Origin: Mycolicibacterium sphagni
GTDB taxonomy: Bacteria; Actinomycetota; Actinomycetes; Mycobacteriales; Mycobacteriaceae
Direction of reading: 5' to 3'
Assembly (NCBI RefSeq): GCF_002250655.1
Contig: NZ_NOZR01000040.1
Coordinates: 1-33,302, forward strand
DNA length: 33,302 nucleotides
The translations under genes and the position numbers were made by a program. Below are positions 7,228 to 14,648 of the stretch, piece by piece (the first letter of the stretch is position 1; every line of letters begins with the position of its first letter). The notes beneath the pieces are model-generated. The model searched no databases. It was not told the DNA's origin and saw nothing but the letters and a program-made list of their open reading frames with translations.

Positions 7228-8853
7228 CTAGCCGGGATCGGCTGCATCCGAAGCAGTTTCGGCTACGGAATCAGTTCCGGCGCTGGCGCTGAAGCGAATC
7301 CGCAATTCGGTCTTCAACACTTTGCCAGCGGGGTTGCGTGGTAGGGCGTCAACGACTTCAAGGCCCTTCGGATGCTTGTAGCGGGCCAGTCGCTCGGTCA
7401 GGAACTCATCGAGTTCGGACAACTCCAAGCCGGGCGCGGAAATGGCGGCGACGGCGACCGGCACCTCGCCCCACTTGGGGTGGGCGCGACCGATGACCGC
7501 GACTTCGACGATCGCCGGATGTGCGGCCAGCACGTTCTCCACCTCAGCGCAGTAGATGTTCTCGCCGCCGGAGATGATCATGTCCTTCTTGCGGTCGACC
7601 ACCCAGACATAGCCGTCGGAGTCCGTCCGGACCAGATCGCCGGAGTGGAACCAGCCACCGGCGAACGCCTCGGCGGTGGCTTCCGGGTTGTTCCAATAGC
7701 CGGCCATGAGAGTCGGTGCGCGATAGACGATTTCGCCGACTTCGCCAACCGGCACGTCGTTCATGTTCTCATCGACAACGCGAGCCGCCACGGTCGGTAT
7801 CACCTTGCCGACCGACCCGCGCTTGCGGATCGCGTCGTCGCCGAGCAGCATGCACGTCACCGGCGACATCTCGGTCTGGCCGAACGCGGCGAGGATCTTG
7901 CTGTCGGGGAACGTCTCCGACATCTGGCGTAGCAGGGTATCCGACGCCGGGGCCGCACCCCAGGACAGCGACCGAAGCCGGATGTCGCGCGGCTTGGCCT
8001 GCTGGGCGGCGCAGACGGCCTGCCACTGTGCCGGCACCAGGAAGATGCCGGTGACTCGCTCGGCCTCGAGCACGTCGAGCAGCTGCCCGGGGTCGAATCC
8101 GCCGAGCGGATGGATGACGGTCGGGGTGCCCAGGATGAGGCCGCCCAGGGTGTTGCCGATTCCGGCGATGTGGAACAGCGGGACCCCGATGAAGCCGACG
8201 TCGTGGTTGATGTCGGGGCCGGTGGTGTACATGCCGGTCATCGCCTGGCCGGCCAGGTTGGTGTGGGTCAGCACGGCACCCTTGGGCCGCCCGGTGGTGC
8301 CCGAGGTGTACATGATCAGGGCCGGGCTGTCGCCGGGGATGTCCACCGGTTCGTGCTGCTCGCCATCTTCGGCGATGAGGTCCTCGTAGCCGAGCACGCC
8401 GTCATCGGTCGCGCCACCGGCGACGACGACGCTGGACAGCGCCGGGGCGATGTCACGGACGGCCTTGGCGACGTCGGCGAGCACGGTTTCGGTGACCAGC
8501 ACGGCCGCCTCGCAGTCCTGAACCAGGAACGCCAACTCCGGCGGGGTCAGCCGGAAGTTGACCGGCACCGCGATCGCGCCGAGCTGGTTGGCCGCCAGGG
8601 TGGCCTCGATGAACTCGGGGCGGTTGAGCATCAGGATCATCACCCGGTCGCCGAACCGCACGCCGCGCCGGCTGAACGCGTCCGCGAGCGCGGTGACGCG
8701 GCGTTCGAGCTCGCCCCATGTCGTGGTGTGGCCCATGTACCGCAGCGCGGTCTTGTCCGGCTGCATCAGCGCGTGCCGCGCCAACTGGTTCGTCCAGTTT
8801 TGACGGCGCGCCAGGTAGGGCTGGTCGGTGGTCGCAGTCAGCTGTCTGGTCAC
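7228..8853 (-). CDS. fadD5: FadD5, fatty-acid-CoA ligase of the mce1 operon
   Basis: ANL-superfamily acyl-CoA synthetase of 541 aa from a GTG start at 8853 (MTRQLTATTDQPYLARRQNW). The phosphate-binding motif MYTSGTTGRPKG lies at about residue 185. The FGQTEMSP adenylate motif (about 320), the GWFHSGDLV segment with its ribose-binding Asp (about 405), and the C-terminal catalytic lysine in NPAGKVLKTELR (about 515) are all present, so it should be active. FadD5 activates fatty acids with ATP and CoA, probably those imported by Mce1 or recycled from mycolates. It is the first gene of the operon, divergent from mce1R, the same arrangement as in M. tuberculosis (recalled as Rv0165c/Rv0166). The C-terminus is shorter than the 554 aa I recall there. 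Confidence 0.95.
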   Translation of the reverse strand: MTRQLTATTDQPYLARRQNWTNQLARHALMQPDKTALRYMGHTTTWGELERRVTALADAFSRRGVRFGDRVMILMLNRPEFIEATLAANQLGAIAVPVNFRLTPPELAFLVQDCEAAVLVTETVLADVAKAVRDIAPALSSVVVAGGATDDGVLGYEDLIAEDGEQHEPVDIPGDSPALIMYTSGTTGRPKGAVLTHTNLAGQAMTGMYTTGPDINHDVGFIGVPLFHIAGIGNTLGGLILGTPTVIHPLGGFDPGQLLDVLEAERVTGIFLVPAQWQAVCAAQQAKPRDIRLRSLSWGAAPASDTLLRQMSETFPDSKILAAFGQTEMSPVTCMLLGDDAIRKRGSVGKVIPTVAARVVDENMNDVPVGEVGEIVYRAPTLMAGYWNNPEATAEAFAGGWFHSGDLVRTDSDGYVWVVDRKKDMIISGGENIYCAEVENVLAAHPAIVEVAVIGRAHPKWGEVPVAVAAISAPGLELSELDEFLTERLARYKHPKGLEVVDALPRNPAGKVLKTELRIRFSASAGTDSVAETASDAADPG

Positions 8854-8914
8854 TAGGCCTCTGTATCCGTTCGTCTGGCGTGAACGTTGCGTGAATCCGG
8901 TGCGTGAGGGCGCA

Positions 8915-8937
8915 ATAATCGTTATATTTGATCAAAT
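8915..8937. promoter_or_regulatory. Putative Mce1R operator in the fadD5/mce1R divergent promoter
   Basis: The 146-bp gap between fadD5 and mce1R contains a 12-bp perfect palindrome ATTTGATCAAAT at 8926-8937. Directly abutting it on the left is an inverted repeat ATAA-TCG-TTAT at 8915-8925. It is the only AT-rich stretch in this gap. FadR-type GntR repressors bind short palindromes between divergent genes, and Mce1R is known to repress its operon in M. tuberculosis, so this is the likely site. The exact assignment is inference. Confidence 0.5.
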
Positions 8938-8999
8938 TTGCTGTTGCTTGGGTCACACTATTGCACCTGCCGCACCCCACACAAGTCCTCGGAGGTCAC

Positions 9000-9695
9000 G
9001 TGAACGCACCGGCTTCCGCACGGATTGAAAACCGTCGGGGAGGCCGTCGTTCGCAGCTGTCGGACGAGGTCGCCGCGCATCTGCGGGAAGCGATCATGAC
9101 CGGCGCACTGCGGCCCGGGACGTTCATCCGCCTCGACGAGACGGCCGCCCGGCTCGGTGTCAGCATCACCCCGGTTCGTGAGGCCTTACTGACCCTTCGG
9201 GGCGAGGGGATGGTGGCCCTCGAGCCGAGGCGCGGCTATGTAGTACAACCGCTGAGTCGCCAGGACGTCGCCGACATCTACTGGCTGCAGGCCACCATCG
9301 CCAAGGAGTTGGTGACCAGTGCGGCCGAGCGATTGACCGAAGAGCAGATCGGCGAGCTCGAAGCGGCCAACGAGACGCTGGCCGCGGCGGTGGCCGGGAG
9401 CGATCCGGCCACCATCGCTGCGGCCGAATTCGCCTTCCACCGGCTGCTGAACCGCGGGGCCGGCCGGATGAAGCTGGCCTGGTTCCTGCTGCACGCGGCG
9501 CGCTACATGCCGCCGCAGATCTACGTCACCGACGCGTCGTGGGGCGAGGCGGCTGTCGAAACCCACCGCCAGCTGATCGCCGCGCTCCGACGGCGGGACC
9601 ACCCCGCGCTGGTCGAGCTGTCCGGGGCGGAGTTCAACGACGGCGTGCGCCGGCTGCTGGAGCAGCTGGAACGCAACGGAATGTGGCGGCGCTAG
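9000..9695 (+). CDS. mce1R: Mce1R, GntR/FadR-family repressor of the mce1 operon
   Basis: Protein of 231 aa. I chose the GTG at 9000 because GGAGG lies at 8991-8995, just upstream; an in-frame ATG at 8928 lies inside the putative operator palindrome and is unlikely. The N-terminal winged HTH (about residues 15-80) reads AIMTGALRPGTFIRLDETAA then LGVSITPVREALLTLRGEGM and PRRGYVVQPLS. It is followed by an all-helical FCD-type effector domain with conserved acidic and His residues (EFAFHRLLNR, WGEAAVETHRQLIAAL), likely metal or ligand binding. By family and by divergence from fadD5 it should repress the mce1 operon, with release by a fatty acid-related ligand. It is convergent with the SRPBCC gene, with a tandem repeat between. 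Confidence 0.92.
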   Translation: MNAPASARIENRRGGRRSQLSDEVAAHLREAIMTGALRPGTFIRLDETAARLGVSITPVREALLTLRGEGMVALEPRRGYVVQPLSRQDVADIYWLQATIAKELVTSAAERLTEEQIGELEAANETLAAAVAGSDPATIAAAEFAFHRLLNRGAGRMKLAWFLLHAARYMPPQIYVTDASWGEAAVETHRQLIAALRRRDHPALVELSGAEFNDGVRRLLEQLERNGMWRR

Positions 9696-9698
9696 TTC

Positions 9699-9891
9699 CT
9701 GCCCGCCGGCCTCTTTCCCCGGGTCGCTTCGCTCCTGCCCGCCGGCCTCTTTCCCGGGTCGCTTCGCTCCTGCCCGCCGGCCTCTTTCCCCGGGTCGCTT
9801 CGCTCCTGCCCGCCGGCCTCTTTCCCCGGGTCGCTTCGCTCCTGCCCGCCGGCCCCTTTCCCCGGGTCGCTTCGCTCCTGCCCGCCGGCCC
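9699..9891. repeat. 36-bp GC-rich tandem repeat, five full copies plus a partial
   Basis: Head-to-tail copies start at 9699, 9735, 9770, 9806 and 9842, with a 14-bp partial copy at 9878-9891. The unit begins CTGCCCGCCGGCCTCTTTCC and continues CCGGGTCGCTTCGCTC. Copy 2 is 35 bp (one C fewer) and copy 5 has CCCC for CTCT-type variation after GCCGG, so the array has begun to diverge. It fills the whole space between the convergent stops of mce1R (9695) and the SRPBCC gene (9891-9893). The 35-bp copy breaks frame, so it is not a conserved protein repeat. It lacks the unique spacers of a CRISPR. Confidence 0.95.
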
Positions 9892-10328
9892 TAGTTCGCG
9901 AGCTGCTCGGCGCGCGCCTTGAGATTGTTGGCCAGATGCTCAAGAACGTCGTTGACCAGCTTCTTGACCATCATGTCCGGGACCGGCAGGGATACCTCGA
10001 CCTCCAGGTCCACCGTGAGCAGGCTCGACGGTCCCATCGCCACCACCGAGAACAGCTGGTCTTGCTTGGTGAACACCTCGCCCTGCTGCAGCACCGTCTG
10101 GATCTGGCCTTCACCGGGGTAGTAGACGGCCTGGATGAAGGTGCCCGACTGACCCTGGATCTCCATGTCGAGCCGCAGCTGGCTGGGGCGGCCGTCGTCG
10201 TAGCGGGCCAAGACGTACACCGCCTTGGCCTCGGGGTTCCACTGCGGGTACGCCTCGAAATCGGCAACGATGCCGAGGATCGAAGCGGCATCGGCGTTGA
10301 CTTCGACGGTCTTGCTGACGAGCGGCAT
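9891..10328 (-). CDS. SRPBCC (START/polyketide-cyclase-like) lipid-binding-fold protein, Rv0164 type
   Basis: Protein of 145 aa starting MPLVSKTVEVNADAASILGI, a Polyketide_cyc2/SRPBCC helix-grip fold. A ligand pocket is suggested by FEAYPQWNPEAKAVYVLARY, VYYPGEGQIQTVLQQG and the long C-terminal amphipathic helix KKLVNDVLEHLANNLKAR. From memory it matches M. tuberculosis Rv0164 (TB18.5), which also sits next to mce1R; its ligand is not known to me. The neighbourhood suggests a hydrophobic ligand, but that is inference. It ends in the tandem repeat region and is preceded by the TetR gene 29 bp upstream on the same strand, so the two may be cotranscribed. No clear Shine-Dalgarno precedes its ATG. 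Confidence 0.85.
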   Translation of the reverse strand: MPLVSKTVEVNADAASILGIVADFEAYPQWNPEAKAVYVLARYDDGRPSQLRLDMEIQGQSGTFIQAVYYPGEGQIQTVLQQGEVFTKQDQLFSVVAMGPSSLLTVDLEVEVSLPVPDMMVKKLVNDVLEHLANNLKARAEQLAN

Positions 10329-10357
10329 CGGGCGAGTCTATCGAGGGCGCCGGAGCG

Positions 10358-11008
10358 CTACGCGTGCGCCTTCTTGGGGTCGCCGGCGGGCCCCAGCGGC
10401 GACTCCACCCGAATCTTCTCTTCGCGAATCAGGCCGCGCAGCAACGCCGTACTGAATTCGGCGGCAATCTCCTTGGCGGTGCGACGGCCGTCCGGGCGCA
10501 GCCAGCGGTAGGCCCCGAGCGTCATGCCGATGTAGCCCAGCGCGACCACGTGCGTATCGCAGTCGAAGAACTCGCCGCTGGCGATACCGCGGCCGATCAG
10601 GCCGTGCACATGCTCGTAGACCTGGGTTTCCTTCTCCCTGACCTCGCCGACCTGCTCGTCGGTGAACCACTCGGTGATGTAGGGCGCCTCCTGGAAATAC
10701 ACCGCCGCACCCTCGGGGTTCTCAGCGATGTTCGTCAGCAGCTTCACGGTGTACTGATACAGCGCCTCGCGGGCGGTCCAGGACGGGTCGTCGTGAACGG
10801 CTTCCAGGGTGTTGTCGGCAGCGCGGCGGTAGATGTCGAACAGGATGAGCGACTTGCTCGCGTAGTAGTGGTACACGGTCGCCTTGTTCAGGCCGACGAC
10901 ATCGGCGACGTCATCCATCCTGGTGCCGTGATAGCCCCGCGCGGCGAAGAGCTTGGTGGCAACGGCCAGCAGCTCTTCGCGCCGGGTCATCCCGTTCTCG
11001 GGTGGCAT
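10358..11008 (-). CDS. TetR-family transcriptional regulator, Rv0158 type
   Basis: Protein of 216 aa from the ATG at 11008, which has GAGGA five bases upstream; an in-frame ATG at 11029 adds seven residues but lacks a Shine-Dalgarno. The N-terminal HTH reads LLAVATKLFAARGYHGTRMD, then VVGLNKATVYHYYASKSLIL (about residues 12-60). A larger C-terminal ligand domain follows (with KLLTNIAENPEGAAVYFQEA). The protein looks like Rv0158 of M. tuberculosis, which also lies between pntB and the mce1 region there. It is divergent from the small ORF/ltrA unit, with an imperfect palindrome at 11046-11064 in its own promoter region, so autorepression and control of the divergent genes are likely. Confidence 0.88.
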   Translation of the reverse strand: MPPENGMTRREELLAVATKLFAARGYHGTRMDDVADVVGLNKATVYHYYASKSLILFDIYRRAADNTLEAVHDDPSWTAREALYQYTVKLLTNIAENPEGAAVYFQEAPYITEWFTDEQVGEVREKETQVYEHVHGLIGRGIASGEFFDCDTHVVALGYIGMTLGAYRWLRPDGRRTAKEIAAEFSTALLRGLIREEKIRVESPLGPAGDPKKAHA

Positions 11009-11045
11009 GGTGTCCTCGCTTGTCTTCATCCGGCGAGCCGGCTGT

Positions 11046-11064
11046 CTATCAACTAGTTGGATAG
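11046..11064. promoter_or_regulatory. Putative TetR operator upstream of the Rv0158-like regulator
   Basis: The 19-bp element CTATCAACTAGTTGGATAG has a perfect 10-bp core CAACTAGTTG and CTATC/GATAG arms that are offset by one base. It lies 38 bp upstream of the chosen tetR start and 78 bp upstream of the divergent small ORF, in an AT-rich patch of an otherwise GC-rich gap. Position and symmetry are typical of TetR-family autoregulatory operators. Binding by this regulator is inferred. Confidence 0.5.
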
Positions 11065-11141
11065 TTTAATGACCGGTATCGCGGCGAGGACCCGCGGACT
11101 AGACTCCGGAATGTTGCGGCGGCTCTGGGAGGTGTGTGCGG

Positions 11142-11252
11142 ATGGATCCGAATCCGGATTACGACGCGAGCGATGAGGTCGAGTACTTCTTCAGCTGGCT
11201 CCCTTGGGCGCTGCGCGGCGTCTACCCACCGCCCGCTTACCCGCCGGTCTAA
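11142..11252 (+). CDS. Small ORF of 36 codons upstream of ltrA
   Basis: ATG at 11142 with GGGAGG at 11128-11132 (spacing 9), ending in TAA at 11250-11252. The product begins MDPNPDYDASDEVEYFFSWL and ends in a Pro-rich PPPAYPPV; it is acidic with an aromatic centre and has no signal peptide. About 80% of codons end in G or C, as expected of a coding frame in this genome. It is divergent from the tetR gene and lies 18 bp before the likely ltrA start in the same frame, so the two may be coupled. Function unknown. I vaguely recall a small annotated gene near pntB in M. tuberculosis but cannot confirm a match. Confidence 0.55.
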   Translation: MDPNPDYDASDEVEYFFSWLPWALRGVYPPPAYPPV

Positions 11253-11270
11253 ACCCGCCTGACCAAACCC

Positions 11271-12419
11271 TTGCCGGTCGGCCTGCGGGCGATGATCGCC
11301 CGCGACCCCGATGAACCGCACCGTGCGGCCAGCTCACTCGAGCTTCTTTTCGACCTCGTTTTCGTGGTCGCCGTCTCCCAGGCGTCCGGCGCCCTGCACC
11401 AGATCTGGGAAGAGCAGCATTTTGCCGAAGGCCTGGCGGCCTACGCAATGGTGTTCTTCGCGATCTTCAACGCCTGGATGAACTTCAGCTGGTTCGCCAG
11501 TGCCTATGACACCGACGACTGGCTCTATCGGCTGACGACGTTCGTCCAGATGGCCGGCGCGCTGGTCATCGCCGCCGGCGCGCAGCGCGCGATGCTGGAG
11601 AACGACTTCGGGGCCATCATCGTCGGTTACGTGATCATGCGGGTGGCGATGGCCGCCCAATGGACCCGGGCCGCGATCAGCGATCCCGAGTACCGCGGCA
11701 CCTGCGTGCGCTACGCCGTGGGCATCGTCATCGCGCAAGTCTTATGGGTCTCGTGGTGGGCCGTCGGCGGGTCGGTGTGGTGGTTCCCGGTGCTGGCGGT
11801 GATCGACCTGTCGGTGTCGCCGATCGCCGAACACCATAAGGTGACGGCCTACCATCACCATCACATCGCCGAGCGGTACGGCTTGTTCACGCTGATCGTG
11901 CTGGGCGAATCGATTCTGGCGGTAGCTAATTCGATCATCGGCGGACTCTCGGACGCGCACGCTCGCACCAGCCTCATCGTCGTCGCCGCCTGTTCACTGA
12001 CGATCGTGGCGTCGATGTGGTGGATCTATTTCGACCGTCCGCAGCACAGTCAGACCATGACCTTCGGACGGTCCTTCTACTGGGGCTATCTGCACTACTT
12101 CATCTTTGCCTCGGCCGCCGCATTCTCGGCCGGGGTGGAGGTCGCGGTCGCCGACCGGCTCGGGGAATGTCACCTGCCACATATCGCTGCCGCGCTGAGC
12201 CTGACCGTTCCCCTGGCGGTGTTCCTGCTTGCGACCTGGTTGGTGCTCGACGCGGTGCACCGCGACATCGTCCAGGCGGTCGGCACCGTGGCACTGACCG
12301 TGGCGATGCTGTGTACGTCGCTACTACCCAACGCGCCGGTCGGTGCGGCCGTGATCATGGTCGTGGCGGCCGCGCTGGTGAGCTGGCGCCATGCGGCCCG
12401 TAAGCTTGCTCAGCTGTGA
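11271..12419 (+). CDS. LtrA-family (low temperature requirement A) membrane protein
   Basis: Protein of 382 aa from a TTG at 11271; an ATG at 11292 gives 375 aa and is equally credible, since neither has a clear Shine-Dalgarno. The family hallmark RDPDEPHRAASSLELLFDLV opens the protein. About ten to twelve hydrophobic segments follow, separated by conserved motifs such as WMNFSWFASAYDTDDWLYRL, an AEHHKVTAYHHHHIAERYGL loop and LIVLGESILAVA. The name comes from a Listeria gene needed for growth in the cold; the molecular function is not established. It overlaps the downstream thioesterase gene by 4 bp (GTGA), so the two are cotranscribed. Confidence 0.85.
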   Translation: MPVGLRAMIARDPDEPHRAASSLELLFDLVFVVAVSQASGALHQIWEEQHFAEGLAAYAMVFFAIFNAWMNFSWFASAYDTDDWLYRLTTFVQMAGALVIAAGAQRAMLENDFGAIIVGYVIMRVAMAAQWTRAAISDPEYRGTCVRYAVGIVIAQVLWVSWWAVGGSVWWFPVLAVIDLSVSPIAEHHKVTAYHHHHIAERYGLFTLIVLGESILAVANSIIGGLSDAHARTSLIVVAACSLTIVASMWWIYFDRPQHSQTMTFGRSFYWGYLHYFIFASAAAFSAGVEVAVADRLGECHLPHIAAALSLTVPLAVFLLATWLVLDAVHRDIVQAVGTVALTVAMLCTSLLPNAPVGAAVIMVVAAALVSWRHAARKLAQL

Positions 12420-12883
12420 CCGACTGGACAACGAACGCGGCGCGGCCGCACGAGATGCGGCTTCGCCTGGACTCCTACCCCGTCGTCGATGCCGCGCAGG
12501 CACGTTACGGCGACATGGATGCCAACGGCCACCTCAACAACCTCGCGCTGGAATCCCTGCACGAGAACGCCCGGGCGACCATGAACCGCAGCCTGTTCCT
12601 CGATATCTACGACGTGGGCACCCGTCGGCTGCGCCTGGTCACCTCGCAGAATGCCGTGCACTTCCTGGCCGAGGTGCACTGGCCCAACACCATCCAGACC
12701 GGCGCAGGCGTGGGACGGATCGGGCGCACCTCGTTCGTGGCCTCCACGGGCCTGTTCGTCCGCGGTGAGTGCGTCGGCGTGTGCGACACCGTGCTGGTCA
12801 TGCTCGGCGACGACGGCCCGGTACCGATTTCCGACGAAGGGCGTGCGGCACTGGAAACCGTAAGACTCGGGTTGCAGGGCTAA
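12416..12883 (+). CDS. Hotdog-fold acyl-CoA thioesterase (4HBT-like)
   Basis: Protein of 155 aa from a GTG at 12416 that overlaps the ltrA stop (GTGA). The hotdog core is visible: AQARYGDMDANGHLNNLALE at about residues 28-47, matching the RxxDxDxxGHxNN pattern of 4-hydroxybenzoyl-CoA/FcoT-like thioesterases with the catalytic Asp, then TSQNAVHFLAEVHWP and RTSFVASTGLFVRGE strands. It probably hydrolyses an acyl-CoA thioester in the cytoplasm; the substrate cannot be told from sequence. It is convergent with pntB, with only 11 bp between stops. Confidence 0.82.
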   Translation: MTDWTTNAARPHEMRLRLDSYPVVDAAQARYGDMDANGHLNNLALESLHENARATMNRSLFLDIYDVGTRRLRLVTSQNAVHFLAEVHWPNTIQTGAGVGRIGRTSFVASTGLFVRGECVGVCDTVLVMLGDDGPVPISDEGRAALETVRLGLQG

Positions 12884-12894
12884 AGCGATTGGCG

Positions 12895-14328
12895 CTAAAG
12901 CGCTTTGAGCTCCTCGATGACCTCGCTGACCGATTTCTTGGCGTCCCCGAACAGCATTGAGGTCTGCTCGAGGAAAAACAGCGGGTTCTCGATACCGGCG
13001 TAGCCGGAGCTCATTCCTCGTTTGAGCACGATCACCGACCGGGATTGGTCGACGTTGAGGATGGGCATCCCGTGAATCGGGCTCGACGGGTCGTTGCGCG
13101 CCGCGGGGTTGGTGACGTCGTTGGCGCCGATCACCAAAGTGACATCGGTGCGGGCGAATTCGCCGTTGATGTCGTCCATTTCCTTCATGGCGTCGTAGGC
13201 GACATCGGCCTCGGCCAGCAGCACGTTCATGTGCCCGGGCATGCGTCCGGCGACCGGGTGAATGGCGTACTTGACCTCCACACCCTTGTTCTCCAGGATC
13301 TCGGCCATCTCTTTGACGGTGTGCTGAGCCTGTGCGACGGCCAGGCCGTAACCGGGCACCACGATCACCTGGTTGGCGTAGGCCATCTGGATCGCGGCGT
13401 CCGCGGCCGAGGTCGCCTTGACGGTGCCCTGATCACCACCGGCCGGGCCCGCCCCGGCCTCACCGCCACCGAATGAGCCGAACACGATCGCCGGGATGGA
13501 CCGGTTCATCGCGACGGCCATCAAGTTGGTCAGGATCGAGCCCGACGCACCGACTATCATGCCCGCCACGATCATCGCCGTGTTGTTCAACGCCAAACCT
13601 GCTGCCGCAGCCGACAATCCGGTCAAAGCGTTGAGCAACGAGATGACCACCGGCATGTCAGCGCCACCGATCGGGAACACCACGAACAGGCCCATCACGC
13701 CGGCCAGCACCAGCACCAGCACGATCAGCCAGGCCGGGCTACCGTGTCCGGCGTTCAACCCGATGTAGACCGCGGCCGCGACGGCACCCAGCGCGAGCAC
13801 GATGTTGGCCGCCTGGAACAGCTTCGCCGAGCGCACCAACGCCTTCTCGACGTTCTTCGGGATCGACTCCTGCAGTTTCAGGAACGCCACCAGCGAACCC
13901 CAGAACGACACCGAGCCGATGATCGCGGCAAACAACGATCCCACGACCAGGGCCACGGTGGGCTCCTGATCGGGCTTGAAGACCGAAAAGCCATCGGTCT
14001 CAATGAATTCCGACCAGGCGATGAGCGCGACGGTGCCACCGCCCACGCCGTTGAACAGAGCGACCAGCTGCGGCATCGCCGTCATCTTGGTCTTCTTGGC
14101 TGGCGGCACACCCAACACCACACCGATCAACAGGCCGGCGACGATCAGGATCCAGTTGATGGTCGCGGTATCGCGCACCTTGATCAGGGTGGCCACCACC
14201 GCGATCGCCATACCGGCGGCCGCAATCAAGTTGCCGCGCACCGCCGTCTTGGGCCCGGTCAGCCCGGACAAGCCCAGGATGAAGAGTGCGAACGCGACAA
14301 TGTAGAGAACGTTGACGAGGTAGTTCAC
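12895..14328 (-). CDS. pntB: NAD(P) transhydrogenase beta subunit PntB
   Basis: Protein of 477 aa (about 475 in M. tuberculosis from memory). The first ~290 residues are membrane-embedded (about nine hydrophobic segments, domain II). A flexible Gly/Ala linker (about 288-303) leads to the NADP(H)-binding domain III (about 305-477), with VVPGYGLAVAQAQHTVKE at 323-340, VAGRMPGHMNVLLAEADVAY at 359-378, and VIGANDVTNPAARND at 399-413. With PntAa and PntAb it couples proton flow across the membrane to hydride transfer between NADH and NADP+, supplying NADPH. It overlaps pntAb by 4 bp (ATGA), and all three genes are on one transcript. Confidence 0.96.
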   Translation of the reverse strand: MNYLVNVLYIVAFALFILGLSGLTGPKTAVRGNLIAAAGMAIAVVATLIKVRDTATINWILIVAGLLIGVVLGVPPAKKTKMTAMPQLVALFNGVGGGTVALIAWSEFIETDGFSVFKPDQEPTVALVVGSLFAAIIGSVSFWGSLVAFLKLQESIPKNVEKALVRSAKLFQAANIVLALGAVAAAVYIGLNAGHGSPAWLIVLVLVLAGVMGLFVVFPIGGADMPVVISLLNALTGLSAAAAGLALNNTAMIVAGMIVGASGSILTNLMAVAMNRSIPAIVFGSFGGGEAGAGPAGGDQGTVKATSAADAAIQMAYANQVIVVPGYGLAVAQAQHTVKEMAEILENKGVEVKYAIHPVAGRMPGHMNVLLAEADVAYDAMKEMDDINGEFARTDVTLVIGANDVTNPAARNDPSSPIHGMPILNVDQSRSVIVLKRGMSSGYAGIENPLFFLEQTSMLFGDAKKSVSEVIEELKAL

Positions 14329-14648
14329 TTGTCAGCTCCGGCCTTCTGGTCGGACTTCTTCTTGCCCTTGAACATTCCCAGCATCCGGTCGGTGACCAGG
14401 AAGCCGCCGATCACGTTGAGCGTGCCGAACACCAGCGCCACGAACGCGATGATCCGCACCCCCCAGTTCGCATCGGCGGGCAGGTTGCCCAGCACCAGCA
14501 GCGCACCGAGCACGACGATGCCGTGAATGGCGTTGGTACCCGACATCAGCGGGGTGTGCAAGGTGTTGGGCACTTTGGAGATAACGGCGAACCCGACGAA
14601 TCCGGCCAGCACCAGGATCGCCAGATTGCCCAGCAGTTGCTCGTACAT
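14325..14648 (-). CDS. pntAb: NAD(P) transhydrogenase alpha subunit, membrane part PntAb
   Basis: Protein of 107 aa with three membrane helices (about residues 5-24, 35-57 and 65-87) and a Lys-rich C-terminus (MFKGKKKSDQK). The motif SKVPNTLHTPLMSGTNAIHG is the conserved domain II segment of transhydrogenase alpha subunits. In enterobacteria it is fused to PntA; in mycobacteria it is a separate gene, as here. It starts immediately after the pntAa stop (TAA-ATG, no gap) and overlaps pntB. Confidence 0.95.
   Translation of the reverse strand: MYEQLLGNLAILVLAGFVGFAVISKVPNTLHTPLMSGTNAIHGIVVLGALLVLGNLPADANWGVRIIAFVALVFGTLNVIGGFLVTDRMLGMFKGKKKSDQKAGADK

Noticed and set aside
9699..9891. CRISPR array
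   Set aside because: Units of 36 bp abut each other directly with no variable spacers, and there are no cas genes nearby.
9539..9922. Repeat protein encoded across the tandem array (LLPAGLFPRVAS units)
   Set aside because: The frame begins inside mce1R, the repeats are explained by the DNA minisatellite, and a 35-bp copy disrupts the register.
12897..12906. AAAGCGCTTT palindrome at the thioesterase/pntB convergence
   Set aside because: Only 10 bp, partly in the pntB stop region, with no T-run; too weak to call a terminator.
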